A DNA stretch of 64,000 nt, from positions 124,001 to 188,000 of the forward strand of contig CAZICM010000004.1 in the NCBI GenBank assembly GCA_964537685.1. The letters are read 5' to 3'. The position numbers were made by a program, and so were the translations under genes. The first letter of the stretch is position 1. Each line of letters starts with the position of its first letter. This document shows positions 54,707 through 63,996 of this stretch, one piece after another. The stretch comes from CAZICM01 sp964537685 (lineage in GTDB: Bacteria > Myxococcota_A > Polyangia > Polyangiales > Polyangiaceae). The notes under the pieces are model-generated. The model ran no database searches and was not told the DNA's origin. It worked only from the letters and a program-made list of their open reading frames with translations.

Positions 54707-56487
54707 CGCACAAGCCTCCTTGTTCCATTGAGCGCCAGCGCTTCTTGTACCGCTTGCTCGGCCGTTCCTTCCACCAATTCAAAGCGCCATGTGACCGGGG
54801 TATTGGGCAGCGCCGTGTTGTCTGCAAAGAGAATATCGCCGCTTTGGGCCTCCACTTTGGCGGCTAGATGCACAAAGGCTTGATCTTTAATGACAAAGAG
54901 CCCAGAATCCAAGCTAATAAGCCCCGTGGGCAAGGCCAAATAAAAATGCTCAAATACAAAATCCTTTCGCTGATAAGTAACGGGGGTGTGGTCGTCCAAT
55001 GCCCGGGTCGTTGTAAACGATTCGGCTCCCGTGCCTGGGAAGAGGACTTGAAGATAAGGCGATTCTCCCGATCCAAATTGAATTTCAACGCTCACTTTAT
55101 TTGGGCTCATGCGCTCCCATCGCTGGGTCACTTTTCGATCGCCTCCGTCGATGACGAGGGCGAGGGGCGCTTCTTGAAGCGGTGTTGCGCTTTCCCCCGA
55201 TTGTGGGCCTTCCACGGCTGTGTTGGCCGCCGGATCGATGGTGACTTGAGCAAACGAGAGCTTTTCTTTGGCCTGGCGAATCACTTCGCGGGCAATTCTC
55301 AGGGCTTCGCTTTCATGAGCGATTCCATACTCCACTTCGCCCCGGAAGGGATTGATTCCGCTGGCATCCGAGACTTGGCCTAAAAACATAAGCTTCCATG
55401 CCCCCGCAAGTTTGGCTTGGGCATCCAGGCCGGCCTGGGCGGCGATGGTTTCGGCGGCGAGAAGTTCGCGGTGGGCCAAGGCGCCTAGGGTTCGGACTTC
55501 GTTGTCCCGCTCGTCGGCATACCAAAGGCCGCTTCCGCCCAGCCATTTTAGAACGCCGTCCGTGCTATTGGGCTGCCAGGTTCCATCGAGCAGCGGGGGG
55601 AGCTGGGCGGGTATGACTTTGCTTTTCACGGCTTCGACATATTGATCGACGGTAGAGATTTTATAGCCTTGGCTTTCCAATGCCAGCAATCCCGCTTCAT
55701 ATTCGGCGACGGCGGCGGGGTCGTGTTTAAATAGATCGGGGAAATAGGGGTTGAAATCATCGGTGGCCAAGAGTTCTCCATCATCGAGAAAGGTCCAGGT
55801 AACGGAGATATCGGTATTGCCCTGCTGATAGCTGACGCCTTTGCTTCCGGCGATAACAAAACCGTCGCCGAAGGCATATAAAGGCTGGGCCTCAAAGTCG
55901 CCATGCTGATAGATCCATAAATTTTTGGGCCATACCAGAGTTTGATAGCCTGCTTGTTTCATCGCCGCGGCGAGGGCGGCGCCGGCCTGGCCTTCCTGGC
56001 AGAAGACGCTGCGGGATAGAGGGATATCGTGCTTTTTAAAGGTTTCCGCCGTGAGTTTCTGGGATCGCTCCCAATCCACTTGGGGATAGGCGATATACAA
56101 CTGGTCGGAATAATGAAAGCTGACGATATCGATTTGGCTGGCCTTGGCCATGGTTCTCATGGTATCGAGGAGCTGTGGATGCCTTGCGGCAAGCACGTCG
56201 AGCATATAGCCCTGCATTTCGATATCTACGCCCCAGGCTGGATGCTGTTTATAGAGCTCGATAACGGGAGCCAGGCTTTCGGTGATAATCAAATCCTCGA
56301 TTTGTCCGGCATCCAAATCGAGTTCCGCATTGGGTACGGCCCAATAGCCATACATCCCTCCGGCAACATATTGGACATTGAAGTGGAATACGCCTAGGGC
56401 GTACTTGTCTTGGGCCTGGGCCTCGGGCGCGGACAGAACAATGGCCGCGAGGATAGTGGCCCATAAGGCGGTGTTGGGGTATCGCAT
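54703..56487 (-). CDS. Secreted glycoside hydrolase/deacetylase-fold protein (GH38/57-like)
   Basis: A 594-residue exported protein. The N-terminus MRYPNTALWATILAAIVLS is a signal peptide ending in AQA. The barrel motifs are of the GH38/57 superfamily: GVFHFNVQYVAGG, WGVDIEMQGYMLDVLAARHP, IDIVSFHYSDQL and LSRSVFCQEGQAG (possible nucleophile region with Glu). The C-terminal half is beta-rich. ATG 56487 is used because the longer frame to 56622 precedes the signal peptide. Assignment to one family is by eye; the substrate is probably an alpha-glucan or N-acetylated glycan. Confidence 0.75.
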   Translation of the reverse strand: MRYPNTALWATILAAIVLSAPEAQAQDKYALGVFHFNVQYVAGGMYGYWAVPNAELDLDAGQIEDLIITESLAPVIELYKQHPAWGVDIEMQGYMLDVLAARHPQLLDTMRTMAKASQIDIVSFHYSDQLYIAYPQVDWERSQKLTAETFKKHDIPLSRSVFCQEGQAGAALAAAMKQAGYQTLVWPKNLWIYQHGDFEAQPLYAFGDGFVIAGSKGVSYQQGNTDISVTWTFLDDGELLATDDFNPYFPDLFKHDPAAVAEYEAGLLALESQGYKISTVDQYVEAVKSKVIPAQLPPLLDGTWQPNSTDGVLKWLGGSGLWYADERDNEVRTLGALAHRELLAAETIAAQAGLDAQAKLAGAWKLMFLGQVSDASGINPFRGEVEYGIAHESEALRIAREVIRQAKEKLSFAQVTIDPAANTAVEGPQSGESATPLQEAPLALVIDGGDRKVTQRWERMSPNKVSVEIQFGSGESPYLQVLFPGTGAESFTTTRALDDHTPVTYQRKDFVFEHFYLALPTGLISLDSGLFVIKDQAFVHLAAKVEAQSGDILFADNTALPNTPVTWRFELVEGTAEQAVQEALALNGTRRLVR

Positions 56488-56632
56488 ACCTTGCGTTGTA
56501 AAGGATTTGCGGGGCGCTGTCCATGGCTGAATGGGCGTGGTTTGGCTGATTTTCGAGCCTGTAGGAGCGGCATTATTTTTCTTGCATTTTTTTCTTGAGC
56601 CGGAGCTGGAATTGAGCTTCACTGCGTGCGTG

Positions 56633-57208
56633 ATGTTCCGTCAAACGCAATCGGCCGGTTCGAAAAAGGGTTTTAAACGTTTCTCCGCGGGGATGGCGGG
56701 GTTGATGCTTGCGGCGTGCTGTGTCGGGCATGGTTCGCCTGCATTCGCCGAGGAAAGCGAAAAGTTTGATGATGAGGCGCCTTATTATCTAAAGGGTCTC
56801 GATAAGGGATTGGTGTTTGGGGGCGTGGTGACGGGCGGGGTGGGTCTTGGGCTTGGGATTTTGTTTACTTCGCTTTCGCTTGCGTCAGCGAGCCAGGCTT
56901 CTTCGCTGAGCGATGAGATATTGGCTTCGCCTGTGCCGGGTTGTGTGGCCGTGGGGGTATCGGCGTCGGGTCAGGCGGCGAGTTCGCTGATTTCTTCGGG
57001 GAAATGCGGTGAGCTGGAGACGGCGCTTGAAGATCGGAATGCGTATCGGGTGGGTGCGATTGTTGGTTTTGCGACGGCGGGAGCGGCGCTGTTGGCGGTT
57101 GGGGGTTATGCCTTGATTGGTGTTACGGAGCGAAAGCAGGAGGCTTTTGTCGTTACGCCGGTAATCGGTCCTACGGTGGGCGGTTTTGCTTTGCAGGGCC
57201 GTTTTTGA
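56633..57208 (+). CDS. Hypothetical exported membrane protein
   Basis: A 191-residue protein with an N-terminal signal-like helix ending in AFAEE, then two later hydrophobic segments: a Gly-rich one (about 62-85, VFGGVVTGGVGLGLGILF) and a second (about 143-165), with two Cys in between that may be disulfide-linked. The start could be the GTG at 56630 or ATG at 56633. Its gene is divergent from the hydrolase at 56487, and an AT-rich repeat follows its stop. The family is not recognised. Confidence 0.6.
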   Translation: MFRQTQSAGSKKGFKRFSAGMAGLMLAACCVGHGSPAFAEESEKFDDEAPYYLKGLDKGLVFGGVVTGGVGLGLGILFTSLSLASASQASSLSDEILASPVPGCVAVGVSASGQAASSLISSGKCGELETALEDRNAYRVGAIVGFATAGAALLAVGGYALIGVTERKQEAFVVTPVIGPTVGGFALQGRF

Positions 57209-57266
57209 TTTTTAATATTTTTGATATTTTTGATATTTTTTGATATTATTTTGATATCACTTTGAT
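57209..57266. repeat. AT-rich short tandem repeat (TTTTGATAT units)
   Basis: The bases after the stop are made of near-identical TTTTTGATAT-like units of 9-12 bp. They resemble in kind, and roughly in reverse complement, the AAAATATT repeat at 40168-40226. Confidence 0.75.
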
Positions 57267-57289
57267 GACGCGAAAGGTTTTGTGTTGTT

Positions 57290-57514
57290 ATGCGCCTTCG
57301 ATGTTTGATTGGAGCCGATCGAGTTCAGTTGCTTGGGTTGGCCGCCGGGGCGGCGTTTTTATTGGGTATTGGGCTTTCGGCGTGCAGCGATGATGATTGC
57401 AATGAATATCCCGCGCTATGCACGCCTGTGATCACGGGCGTAACGGGGAGCTCTAGCGGTGCCGGCGGGAGTATGATGGATGCCGGATTGGATGGGGCCG
57501 GGGGAATGAATTAA
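57290..57514 (+). CDS. Small lipoprotein
   Basis: A 74-residue product with a hydrophobic signal segment and lipobox SACS near residue 32; the mature tail is Gly/Ser-rich (SSSGAGGS), the same style as other lipoproteins in this window. No domain is recognised. Its size makes it tentative. Confidence 0.5.
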   Translation: MRLRCLIGADRVQLLGLAAGAAFLLGIGLSACSDDDCNEYPALCTPVITGVTGSSSGAGGSMMDAGLDGAGGMN

Positions 57515-57539
57515 GTTCTACATCCACGCTACATCCACG

Positions 57540-58256
57540 CTACGCCAGGCGCCCCCGCTGAAGCAAACTCAGCGCTCGTTTTACATCCCGAATCGCCGTC
57601 ACCTGCGATAAATCCACGCCCAGCGATACCATCCGATTGGCGATCTCGCTCCTTAGGCCCGTGATTACCACTTTTGCCCCCAAGAGCCGCGCCGCCCCAA
57701 ATAACCGGATCAAATATTCAATCGTCGCCGAATCCACATGCTCCACGCCCGTTAGATCTAAAATAACATGTCTTGCCCCTGTGCGGCGTATCTCATCCAG
57801 CAGCCTTTGCATCATGCTTTGGGCCCGGTTCTCATCCACGACGCCAATAATCGGTAGCGCCAATACCCCTTCCCCAGCTTGAAGGATCGGCGTGGACATG
57901 GCCGCGATTGAGCGCTGCTGCTGCTCCAATTGCGAAAGCCGCCGGCTGAGTTCCGCTTCCGTTTCCATGGAGCTGGCCTTCTGAAACGTTTCCAAGATGC
58001 CTATCCGATCTTCATAGCGATCGAGGGTGCTCTTGAGATCGTCCAGTTCCGCATCTTTTTTGCGTAAGGTGTTCCGGGTCTTTCGAAGCACCCGCGTCTG
58101 CTCTTTGAAGCGCCGCACCAAAAGCTGAACCGGCCCCGAAGCCGTCTCCCCACTAAACAGCGGGCATTCATCACAGTGAGATAATTGTTCAGCAAATGCC
58201 TCCAGGGGCATGTCAAGGCTTTCGGGAGCCTCTAGCAAACAGCTTTCGCAACGCAT
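57540..58256 (-). CDS. STAS-domain protein with Cys-rich N-terminus (RsbR-like)
   Basis: A 238-residue soluble protein. The first 35 residues have two CxxC pairs (CESC and CDEC), suggesting a metal-binding knuckle. Residues about 50-120 are coiled coil, and the C-terminal STAS domain (about 125-235) has DLTGVEHVDSATIEYLIRL, with Ser/Thr at the position that is phosphorylated in anti-sigma antagonists and RsbR proteins. It starts 3 bases after the FIST-like gene stop and is probably co-transcribed with it. It may relay a signal to a phosphorylation-based switch not encoded here. Confidence 0.82.
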   Translation of the reverse strand: MRCESCLLEAPESLDMPLEAFAEQLSHCDECPLFSGETASGPVQLLVRRFKEQTRVLRKTRNTLRKKDAELDDLKSTLDRYEDRIGILETFQKASSMETEAELSRRLSQLEQQQRSIAAMSTPILQAGEGVLALPIIGVVDENRAQSMMQRLLDEIRRTGARHVILDLTGVEHVDSATIEYLIRLFGAARLLGAKVVITGLRSEIANRMVSLGVDLSQVTAIRDVKRALSLLQRGRLA

Positions 58257-58259
58257 GAT

Positions 58260-58715
58260 CTAGGCTCGGACAAGGGCGATCGTAAAGGTTTCGTCATGAT
58301 GCATGGTTGCGCCCTGGACCGGCGACAATTTGCCGAGCACCTCTTGGAGACCCAATAAAAACTGTGTGCCGTTGCAGCGCAGCCCGTCCGGAAAGACGAT
58401 GAGCAGGTTGGGTTCAAAACCTAGAACTTCAGCGCCAAAGTCCCGGCCCGCCGAATGGCTGTCCTCTTTTACGTCTTCAATTTGAAAGATTTTAAACTCA
58501 ATTTGATCTAATTTCAATCCCATGGCCGTGGCCGAATGGGTTAACCCTTCTTCCGAATTGATTTCAGCATAGCTCGAGCACCCAGCCAATTGAACGTTGG
58601 GCAATACGCTATAAATACCGTCCAATACTTGTGAATGGTTATATTTGGTCGCGCATTCCTGGCCCGCCGAAAAAGCATCGTCACTTACAATGGAGACGGT
58701 CTTCGCCCGAATCAT
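58260..58715 (-). CDS. FIST N-domain-like sensory protein (truncated form)
   Basis: A 151-residue protein; GAGGCAGCC precedes the ATG at 58715. The motif LAGCSSYAEINSEEGLTHSA near the middle and the closing FPDGLRCNGTQFLLGLQ resemble the N-terminal domain of FIST sensor proteins, which sense small ligands upstream of signal transduction. Full FIST proteins have a second (FIST-C) domain of similar size; it is missing here, and the gene ends 3 bases before the STAS gene, so the two may form a split sensor. The family call is by eye. Confidence 0.65.
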   Translation of the reverse strand: MIRAKTVSIVSDDAFSAGQECATKYNHSQVLDGIYSVLPNVQLAGCSSYAEINSEEGLTHSATAMGLKLDQIEFKIFQIEDVKEDSHSAGRDFGAEVLGFEPNLLIVFPDGLRCNGTQFLLGLQEVLGKLSPVQGATMHHDETFTIALVRA

Positions 58716-58880
58716 GGCTGCCTCATGGTTTGCGAAAGAGCGCGGTTTTATATGAGGGTCGCGCCGGATCGCGCCACTATACCGCAAGCCTTTTTTCATG
58801 AGAAGGGGAAAGATGCGCGGAACTCTTTACACGCGCGCAAGGCTTCTGTATAGGAGCGCCCGCGGAAACGAGAGTGCGTC

Positions 58881-60209
58881 ATGTCTGAAAAAGCCAATAC
58901 CACGCCCAATACCAAAAAACTTCCCACCCAGCCCTACCGCGGCACGCGGGACTTTCTCCCCGAGGAGATGTCCGTGCGCTCGCAGATCTTTCAATGTCTC
59001 TACCGGACCGCCGAAACCTTTGGTTTTCAGCGGTACGATGGTCCCACCATGGAACCGGCGGCGATCTATGAGGCAAAATCCGGCGAGGAAATCGCCAATC
59101 TTCAATTGTATCGATTGAAAGACAGAGCCGATCGAGAGTTGGCGCTCCGGCCTGAGATGACCCCAACGGTAGCGAGAATGATTGCGGCCAATGCGTCGCA
59201 ATTGAGCATGCCGGCGCGGTGGTATAGCCACCCCAATTGTTTTCGTTATGAACGGCCGCAGCGGGGCCGGGTTCGCGAGCATTGGCAGCTTAATGTGGAT
59301 ATTTTTGGAAGCGAGTCGCTGGAGGCGGAAGTCGAGATTTTTGAATTGGTCTCGGCTATCATGAAATCGTTGGGAGCAACGCCCGAGATGTATGTGCTTC
59401 GGGTGAACGATCGCATTTTGGTGGAGGCGGCGCTGGCCAATTATGTGGGGGTTCCGCTGGAACACCAGGCGAAGGTGACGCTGGCGGTGGACGGCTGGGA
59501 AAAGACGGGCGAAGAGCATCGGCTGGCCGAGCTCAAGGCCGCGGGGCTGTCGGAGGATCAGATTCAGCGGCTCAATGACTTGGTGCGCATGGATTTACAT
59601 GATTACAGCAAGGCCGCAGGCCATGAAGCCGCTCAGCGATCGCGTCTGACCAAGATTCTCAAAGATGGGCTGGCCGATGCCCCACTCCAATACGATCCCA
59701 TGATCATCCGGGCATTTAATTACTACACTTCAACCGTGTTTGAAGTCTTTGATACATCGCCGGATAACAACCGGTCAATCTTTGGAGGCGGGCGCTACGA
59801 CGATTTGGCTTCGCTTTTTACCAGCGATCGAATTTCTGGAATCGGTTTTGGAATGGGTGATGTAACCACCTGGAATTTTCTGGACGCGCATGGTCTCTTG
59901 CCCAAGCCCAAGATTGCCCCCACGGTCTATGCGTGGACGACGGCGGCGGAGCACCGCAATGCGCTTCGTTCGGTGTGCCGATCGCTGCGGCAGCGGTCGA
60001 TTAGCACGGTGCCGGCCTTTGAGCCTTTAAGCTTTAAGAATGGGCTTTCCAAGGCGAGCAAATTGGGCGCCCGCTTCGCTATTGTGCTGGCGCCCCAGGA
60101 AATGGAGCGCGGGGTGGGTATTGTGAAGAATCTGGTCCAAGCAACGCAGAGCGAAGTGGCGTTGGACGAGATTCCCTCGTATGTGGAAGCGGCCTCCAAG
60201 GCAGGCTAG
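58881..60209 (+). CDS. hisS: Histidyl-tRNA synthetase
   Basis: A 442-residue class II synthetase: RGTRDFLPEEMSVRSQ (motif 1 region), RPEMTPTVARM, CFRYERPQRGRVREHWQ (motif 2), and near residue 285 YYTSTVFEVF and GGGRYDDL (histidine-specific), then the anticodon-binding domain (about 350-435). It charges tRNA-His. It stands between the FIST/STAS pair and the HEAT-like gene, with an AGGAGGA site before the latter. The start is not entirely clear since no strong ribosome binding site precedes ATG 58881. Confidence 0.95.
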   Translation: MSEKANTTPNTKKLPTQPYRGTRDFLPEEMSVRSQIFQCLYRTAETFGFQRYDGPTMEPAAIYEAKSGEEIANLQLYRLKDRADRELALRPEMTPTVARMIAANASQLSMPARWYSHPNCFRYERPQRGRVREHWQLNVDIFGSESLEAEVEIFELVSAIMKSLGATPEMYVLRVNDRILVEAALANYVGVPLEHQAKVTLAVDGWEKTGEEHRLAELKAAGLSEDQIQRLNDLVRMDLHDYSKAAGHEAAQRSRLTKILKDGLADAPLQYDPMIIRAFNYYTSTVFEVFDTSPDNNRSIFGGGRYDDLASLFTSDRISGIGFGMGDVTTWNFLDAHGLLPKPKIAPTVYAWTTAAEHRNALRSVCRSLRQRSISTVPAFEPLSFKNGLSKASKLGARFAIVLAPQEMERGVGIVKNLVQATQSEVALDEIPSYVEAASKAG

Positions 60210-60238
60210 GCCCATCGCGCACAGGAGGAGTCTGGGAA

Positions 60239-62902
60239 ATGGCTAAAGATGTATTCGATAAATCCATGGCAAAGCAGTTTGCCTGGATGGGTGCCAGCGC
60301 CGAGGGCGTCAAAAAGCTTCTCAATGAGCCCTCGATTCATGCAAAAGCCCCCGAGCCTGTCCCCCCTCCAAAGCTTCCAACGACCGAGGAAGAACAGCAG
60401 GCCGCCGAGGAGAAGAGGCTGGCTTTTGTGCGGGAAGCCCAACAAAAATGCGGTGAGCTCGCCGCCCAGGTAAACCGGGTCTGGGCCATCCAATCAATGG
60501 AAACCCAAGCGCGCCATACCCGCCGCCTTGCCCGTACCGTTGAAAAGATGGCCTTTTCCATCGTCCCCATGGAAAATCATCCGGTGGAGAATCTAAGGCT
60601 CTGGAGGCTTGTCATCCGGCACTTGGATCGAATTCCCCGTTCTCTGCGCGTGGGTCTATTCTTTACTTTGGGTTTCATGTCCCCGCCTACGCATCTCAAT
60701 GATATTGTCGAGCTCTTTGTCGAAGCGGCCGAACATGCCGATTCATGGCTGAATTTTGTTCTTCAGGAATCGATCACCGAAGCCTTTGCTTCCCGGAAAT
60801 TTCCCGAGCTGGGGCAAAAGCTGTCCAACCTTGTCACCAAAAGCAAAAGCTGGGATACCCGGCTGATGGCTGCGCATTGGCTGGGCGCGGGCCGCTCGGC
60901 TGAAGGTATTCCAGCCCTAAAACAAGCCCTCACAGAGCCTCATGCCGAGCTTCGCACAGCCGCTCTGGAGGCATTGTTGGCTATGGGTGCGCTTGAACCG
61001 GGCGAGGTCCAGTGGCAACTGGACGATTCCGTCGAACACCCCCTCCCCGAAATGATTGGTTCGCCTGCCTGGGAAGTGATCTACAATTACTCGACAGCCT
61101 TGTTTCAAGCCGTTCAAAAGCTTCCCCCGCCCGAGGGCTACCGGCCTTTGGAAAAGATAGTGGATAATCAATGCAAAGATATTCAAGGCAAGCGTGAGGG
61201 CACCGATTCTTCGTGGGCGCTCAGGGCCCTCGCGGCTGGATATCCCGAGCGGGCGCTATCCCGAATCGACACATGGCTGTTGGCCGATCGCTACTTCGAT
61301 CGCTATCATGCCGTAGAAGCCGCCGGAGAATTGCCGGATGAGCTGGCTCGGCCAAGGCTTCTGGAGGGAGCGGTGGACCCTGGCCATTCGATCGCGGAAA
61401 AGGCCAAAGAGCTTTATTTTAAGCGTTTTAATGAACCGTGCCCCCTGCCCCGCACGGCCGGCATCCCTATGGAAATGCTAAAACAAGCCCCCAGCGAAGC
61501 CTTTGAGAGCCGCTTTTCGGTGCTTCGGGGGAAGTCCGACGATGCCCGCAAGGCGATGCTCATTGTGCTCCACGGCGAGCTAAAACCCTTGCTCGATCAG
61601 GAGGGCCTGGTGGATTGGGATGCAATGACACCCGAACAGCGGGAAACCCTTGTGTTGATCCTCTCCTGCCTTCCCGAGCTCCGCATCTACCCGGCCCCCG
61701 AGAAAATACCCTCCAATATTGAAGGCTGGGCTCAGATTCTTATCCCCCGCTTTGGAAAGCCCGTCTTTGACTATTGGCTTAAGTTCGCCCGGCCCGAGGC
61801 GTTTCACGGCGTGGATCACCGGGTGCTTGGCAGCCTCGCCTCGCATTCCGTGCAAAAGATGCTCTCCGATGAACAAAAAGATCAGTTGCGGGCATTGGGC
61901 ACGGAAGCAATGCTATCTCCCACATGGCCTATCTCCACGACCGTGCCCATGCTGTTAATGCATGTTATTCCCCCTCCACAATTGCTGGATCGTCTATGGG
62001 AATTTTCCATTCATCTGGAAACCAAGGGCGATGCTCATTGGAAAAACCACTATTGCGCCGTCTGGTGCGGTGAAGCGATTCGAGCAATGCCCCCCTCGGA
62101 AGAGTTGGATCGCAAACTGACGGAGTGGGGCATCCGCGCGTATGAAACCCGGGATTTTGAAACATTTGAGCGAGTTGTCATACGTCTAGGATGCCGCCGG
62201 AATCACAAGGAATCCCTGGCGCTGGCCGAGCGCTGTCTTGCCGAACTGGACGAGCATCCAGAGCTCATCGCGATTGCAGGCGGGTGCAAATATTCGCTCG
62301 CGCAAGCCGATTTGCTTCCGGAAAGCTGGGTTTTCAATGCGCTTTCGCATCCCGAGTCGCTCACCTATGCGGTGGCGGTGGGGTCATTATGGAAGGATTC
62401 GCCTCCATCTCATGTCGATCTGGCGCTTCGCGGGCTTGATTCTCCGGCCCGGAACGGGGCCGCGGCGGCGGAGAGCCTTGAACGCCTTATTTACCGGGAG
62501 TGCCTGAGTCTCGACGACCCCAGGATACCTTTGATTATCGAGAAGGCCCCGCTGAAAACCTCTATGGACACCTTGCGGGCATTGCTTTATATGAAAATGC
62601 CCCTGGAGCCGCTCCGTAAAAAATTTATGGAGGCGCTGACGTGTTCCGACGATGAAATTGCCAAGGAAGCGCTGGATGTGCTCTATTCGAATAAGCAGGA
62701 TGATGCCCTTGAATTTTTAGAAGAAGTGTGGGCGAAAGGGCCAAATCCTGCGATTATTTCGACCATGGAGTATTGGATGGACAAGCCGAGCGAAACGGCG
62801 CTGTATTGGCAGGACAATTGGGAAGAGGGCAAGGAGGAAGGCGAAAGCGGGGACGATGACGAGGATCAGGAAGACGACGAGGATGACGGGCTTTTGGACT
62901 AG
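60239..62902 (+). CDS. Large HEAT-like repeat protein with acidic C-terminus
   Basis: An 887-residue soluble protein with helical repeats throughout (for example LLAMGALEPGEV, IPALKQALTEPHAELRTAALEAL), typical of HEAT-like scaffold folds. The first 80 residues are charged. The last 30 residues are almost entirely Asp/Glu. AGGAGGAGT precedes the ATG by about 10 bases. Its stop overlaps the convergent TrpF-like gene in a CTAG at 62899-62902. No enzymatic motif is evident; a protein-binding scaffold is likely, but the partner is unknown. Confidence 0.75.
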   Translation: MAKDVFDKSMAKQFAWMGASAEGVKKLLNEPSIHAKAPEPVPPPKLPTTEEEQQAAEEKRLAFVREAQQKCGELAAQVNRVWAIQSMETQARHTRRLARTVEKMAFSIVPMENHPVENLRLWRLVIRHLDRIPRSLRVGLFFTLGFMSPPTHLNDIVELFVEAAEHADSWLNFVLQESITEAFASRKFPELGQKLSNLVTKSKSWDTRLMAAHWLGAGRSAEGIPALKQALTEPHAELRTAALEALLAMGALEPGEVQWQLDDSVEHPLPEMIGSPAWEVIYNYSTALFQAVQKLPPPEGYRPLEKIVDNQCKDIQGKREGTDSSWALRALAAGYPERALSRIDTWLLADRYFDRYHAVEAAGELPDELARPRLLEGAVDPGHSIAEKAKELYFKRFNEPCPLPRTAGIPMEMLKQAPSEAFESRFSVLRGKSDDARKAMLIVLHGELKPLLDQEGLVDWDAMTPEQRETLVLILSCLPELRIYPAPEKIPSNIEGWAQILIPRFGKPVFDYWLKFARPEAFHGVDHRVLGSLASHSVQKMLSDEQKDQLRALGTEAMLSPTWPISTTVPMLLMHVIPPPQLLDRLWEFSIHLETKGDAHWKNHYCAVWCGEAIRAMPPSEELDRKLTEWGIRAYETRDFETFERVVIRLGCRRNHKESLALAERCLAELDEHPELIAIAGGCKYSLAQADLLPESWVFNALSHPESLTYAVAVGSLWKDSPPSHVDLALRGLDSPARNGAAAAESLERLIYRECLSLDDPRIPLIIEKAPLKTSMDTLRALLYMKMPLEPLRKKFMEALTCSDDEIAKEALDVLYSNKQDDALEFLEEVWAKGPNPAIISTMEYWMDKPSETALYWQDNWEEGKEEGESGDDDEDQEDDEDDGLLD

Positions 62903-63558
62903 GCTTTTCCCGCCATGTCCACCGCATCGAAAAACGCCACCACTTTAGCCGGATCGAGAGCGCCGCCGGTTCGAACCGCGGTACATAAATCAACACCAAA
63001 GGGTTGTACCGCCGCGATGGCCCGGGCAATATTGTCTTTGCTGAGGCCCCCGGCTAAAAACACAGGCTTATTGATTGTATCCCGAATCTGCCGGCTAATA
63101 TTCCAATCATGGGTGCGCCCCGTCCCGCCAAGCTCTTTTACCGCGAGTTTGGGATTCCCAGAGTCCAACAGCAGCGCGTCCACCAAGGGCGCCACCTCCC
63201 GCGCTTCGTCCATCGACTCCGGACCCATCACATGTATCACCTGAACCAGCCGCGCCGCCCTAATCTCCCTTCGAACCCGCTTTAATTCCTCAAGAGGCAC
63301 ATGATCCACAAACTGCAGGGTATTTGTCCGGCATGCTAGAAACTGCTCGACGATGCCTGCCGCGTCTTGACGGGCCGTCAATAAAAAGCTCGCCACAGGA
63401 GGAGGAATACTATCGGCTATCTCCGCAATGATATCGTGGGATATAATACCTGGGCCGCTTGGCATTTTGGTGACCAGGCCCAGCGCCGACGCTCCCGCCG
63501 AAATGGCAACGCGGGCTTCTTCGAGGCTTGCAATACAGCAGATCTTAACGAAAGGCAT
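62899..63558 (-). CDS. trpF: Phosphoribosylanthranilate isomerase-like protein (TrpF)
   Basis: A 219-residue TIM-barrel protein. It has the TrpF motifs FVKICCIASLEEARVAI (the catalytic Cys region, KICGIT in canonical enzymes), LLLDSGNP (catalytic Asp region), GGTGRTHDWNIS and PVFLAGGLSKDNIARAI, and GVDLCTAVRTGGALD where canonical enzymes have a phosphate-binding GVDxxSGVE. ATG 63558 is used although the frame opens at 63591. No other trp genes are near, so it may be an orphan copy or a relative with another substrate; the symbol is provisional. Confidence 0.72.
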   Translation of the reverse strand: MPFVKICCIASLEEARVAISAGASALGLVTKMPSGPGIISHDIIAEIADSIPPPVASFLLTARQDAAGIVEQFLACRTNTLQFVDHVPLEELKRVRREIRAARLVQVIHVMGPESMDEAREVAPLVDALLLDSGNPKLAVKELGGTGRTHDWNISRQIRDTINKPVFLAGGLSKDNIARAIAAVQPFGVDLCTAVRTGGALDPAKVVAFFDAVDMAGKA

Positions 63559-63654
63559 GTGAACGGATCGCACGGAAAGCACGCTTATCATACGATGTAT
63601 GCTGTTGGCATCGTTTTTTTGAGGCCCGCTGCCCAGGAGGGGATTATTTTTCGT

Positions 63655-63996
63655 TTAGGGGTGGCTCTGCGCGTCCCCGCCACGCACCGAAGCTACGACC
63701 CGCTCAGGAACTTCGGTCCATCCAGTGGCCCCTTTGTCCAAGAAATAGAAGCGTAGATAGAACAGCCTTGCGCCCTGTAAAAATCCGTAGTTCTTTACCT
63801 GCGTCTCAAAGAGCTTGGACTCGAATACGACACAATCCTTGCCCCCTACATTGGTGCGCACCGCCTTTCCAACGGGCTTAAAATTCTGGGGTAGTTGCTG
63901 TGGGCTTGCCTCGGCAAGATTTTGCATAAATGCATCGCGGGCCAAGGTTGGCAACCCCTCCAGCTCGTTACGCGAATAAATGACTTCAATGATCAT
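63655..63996 (-). CDS. Hypothetical protein, possibly partial at the right edge
   Basis: A 113-residue frame with ATG at 63996, the last bases of the window, so the true start may lie outside. The product (NELEGLPTLARDAFMQNLAEA, ARLFYLRFYFLDKG) has no recognised domain and one Cys. It reads toward the TrpF-like gene on the same strand with a gap of about 60-100 bases. Confidence 0.5.
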   Translation of the reverse strand: MIIEVIYSRNELEGLPTLARDAFMQNLAEASPQQLPQNFKPVGKAVRTNVGGKDCVVFESKLFETQVKNYGFLQGARLFYLRFYFLDKGATGWTEVPERVVASVRGGDAQSHP

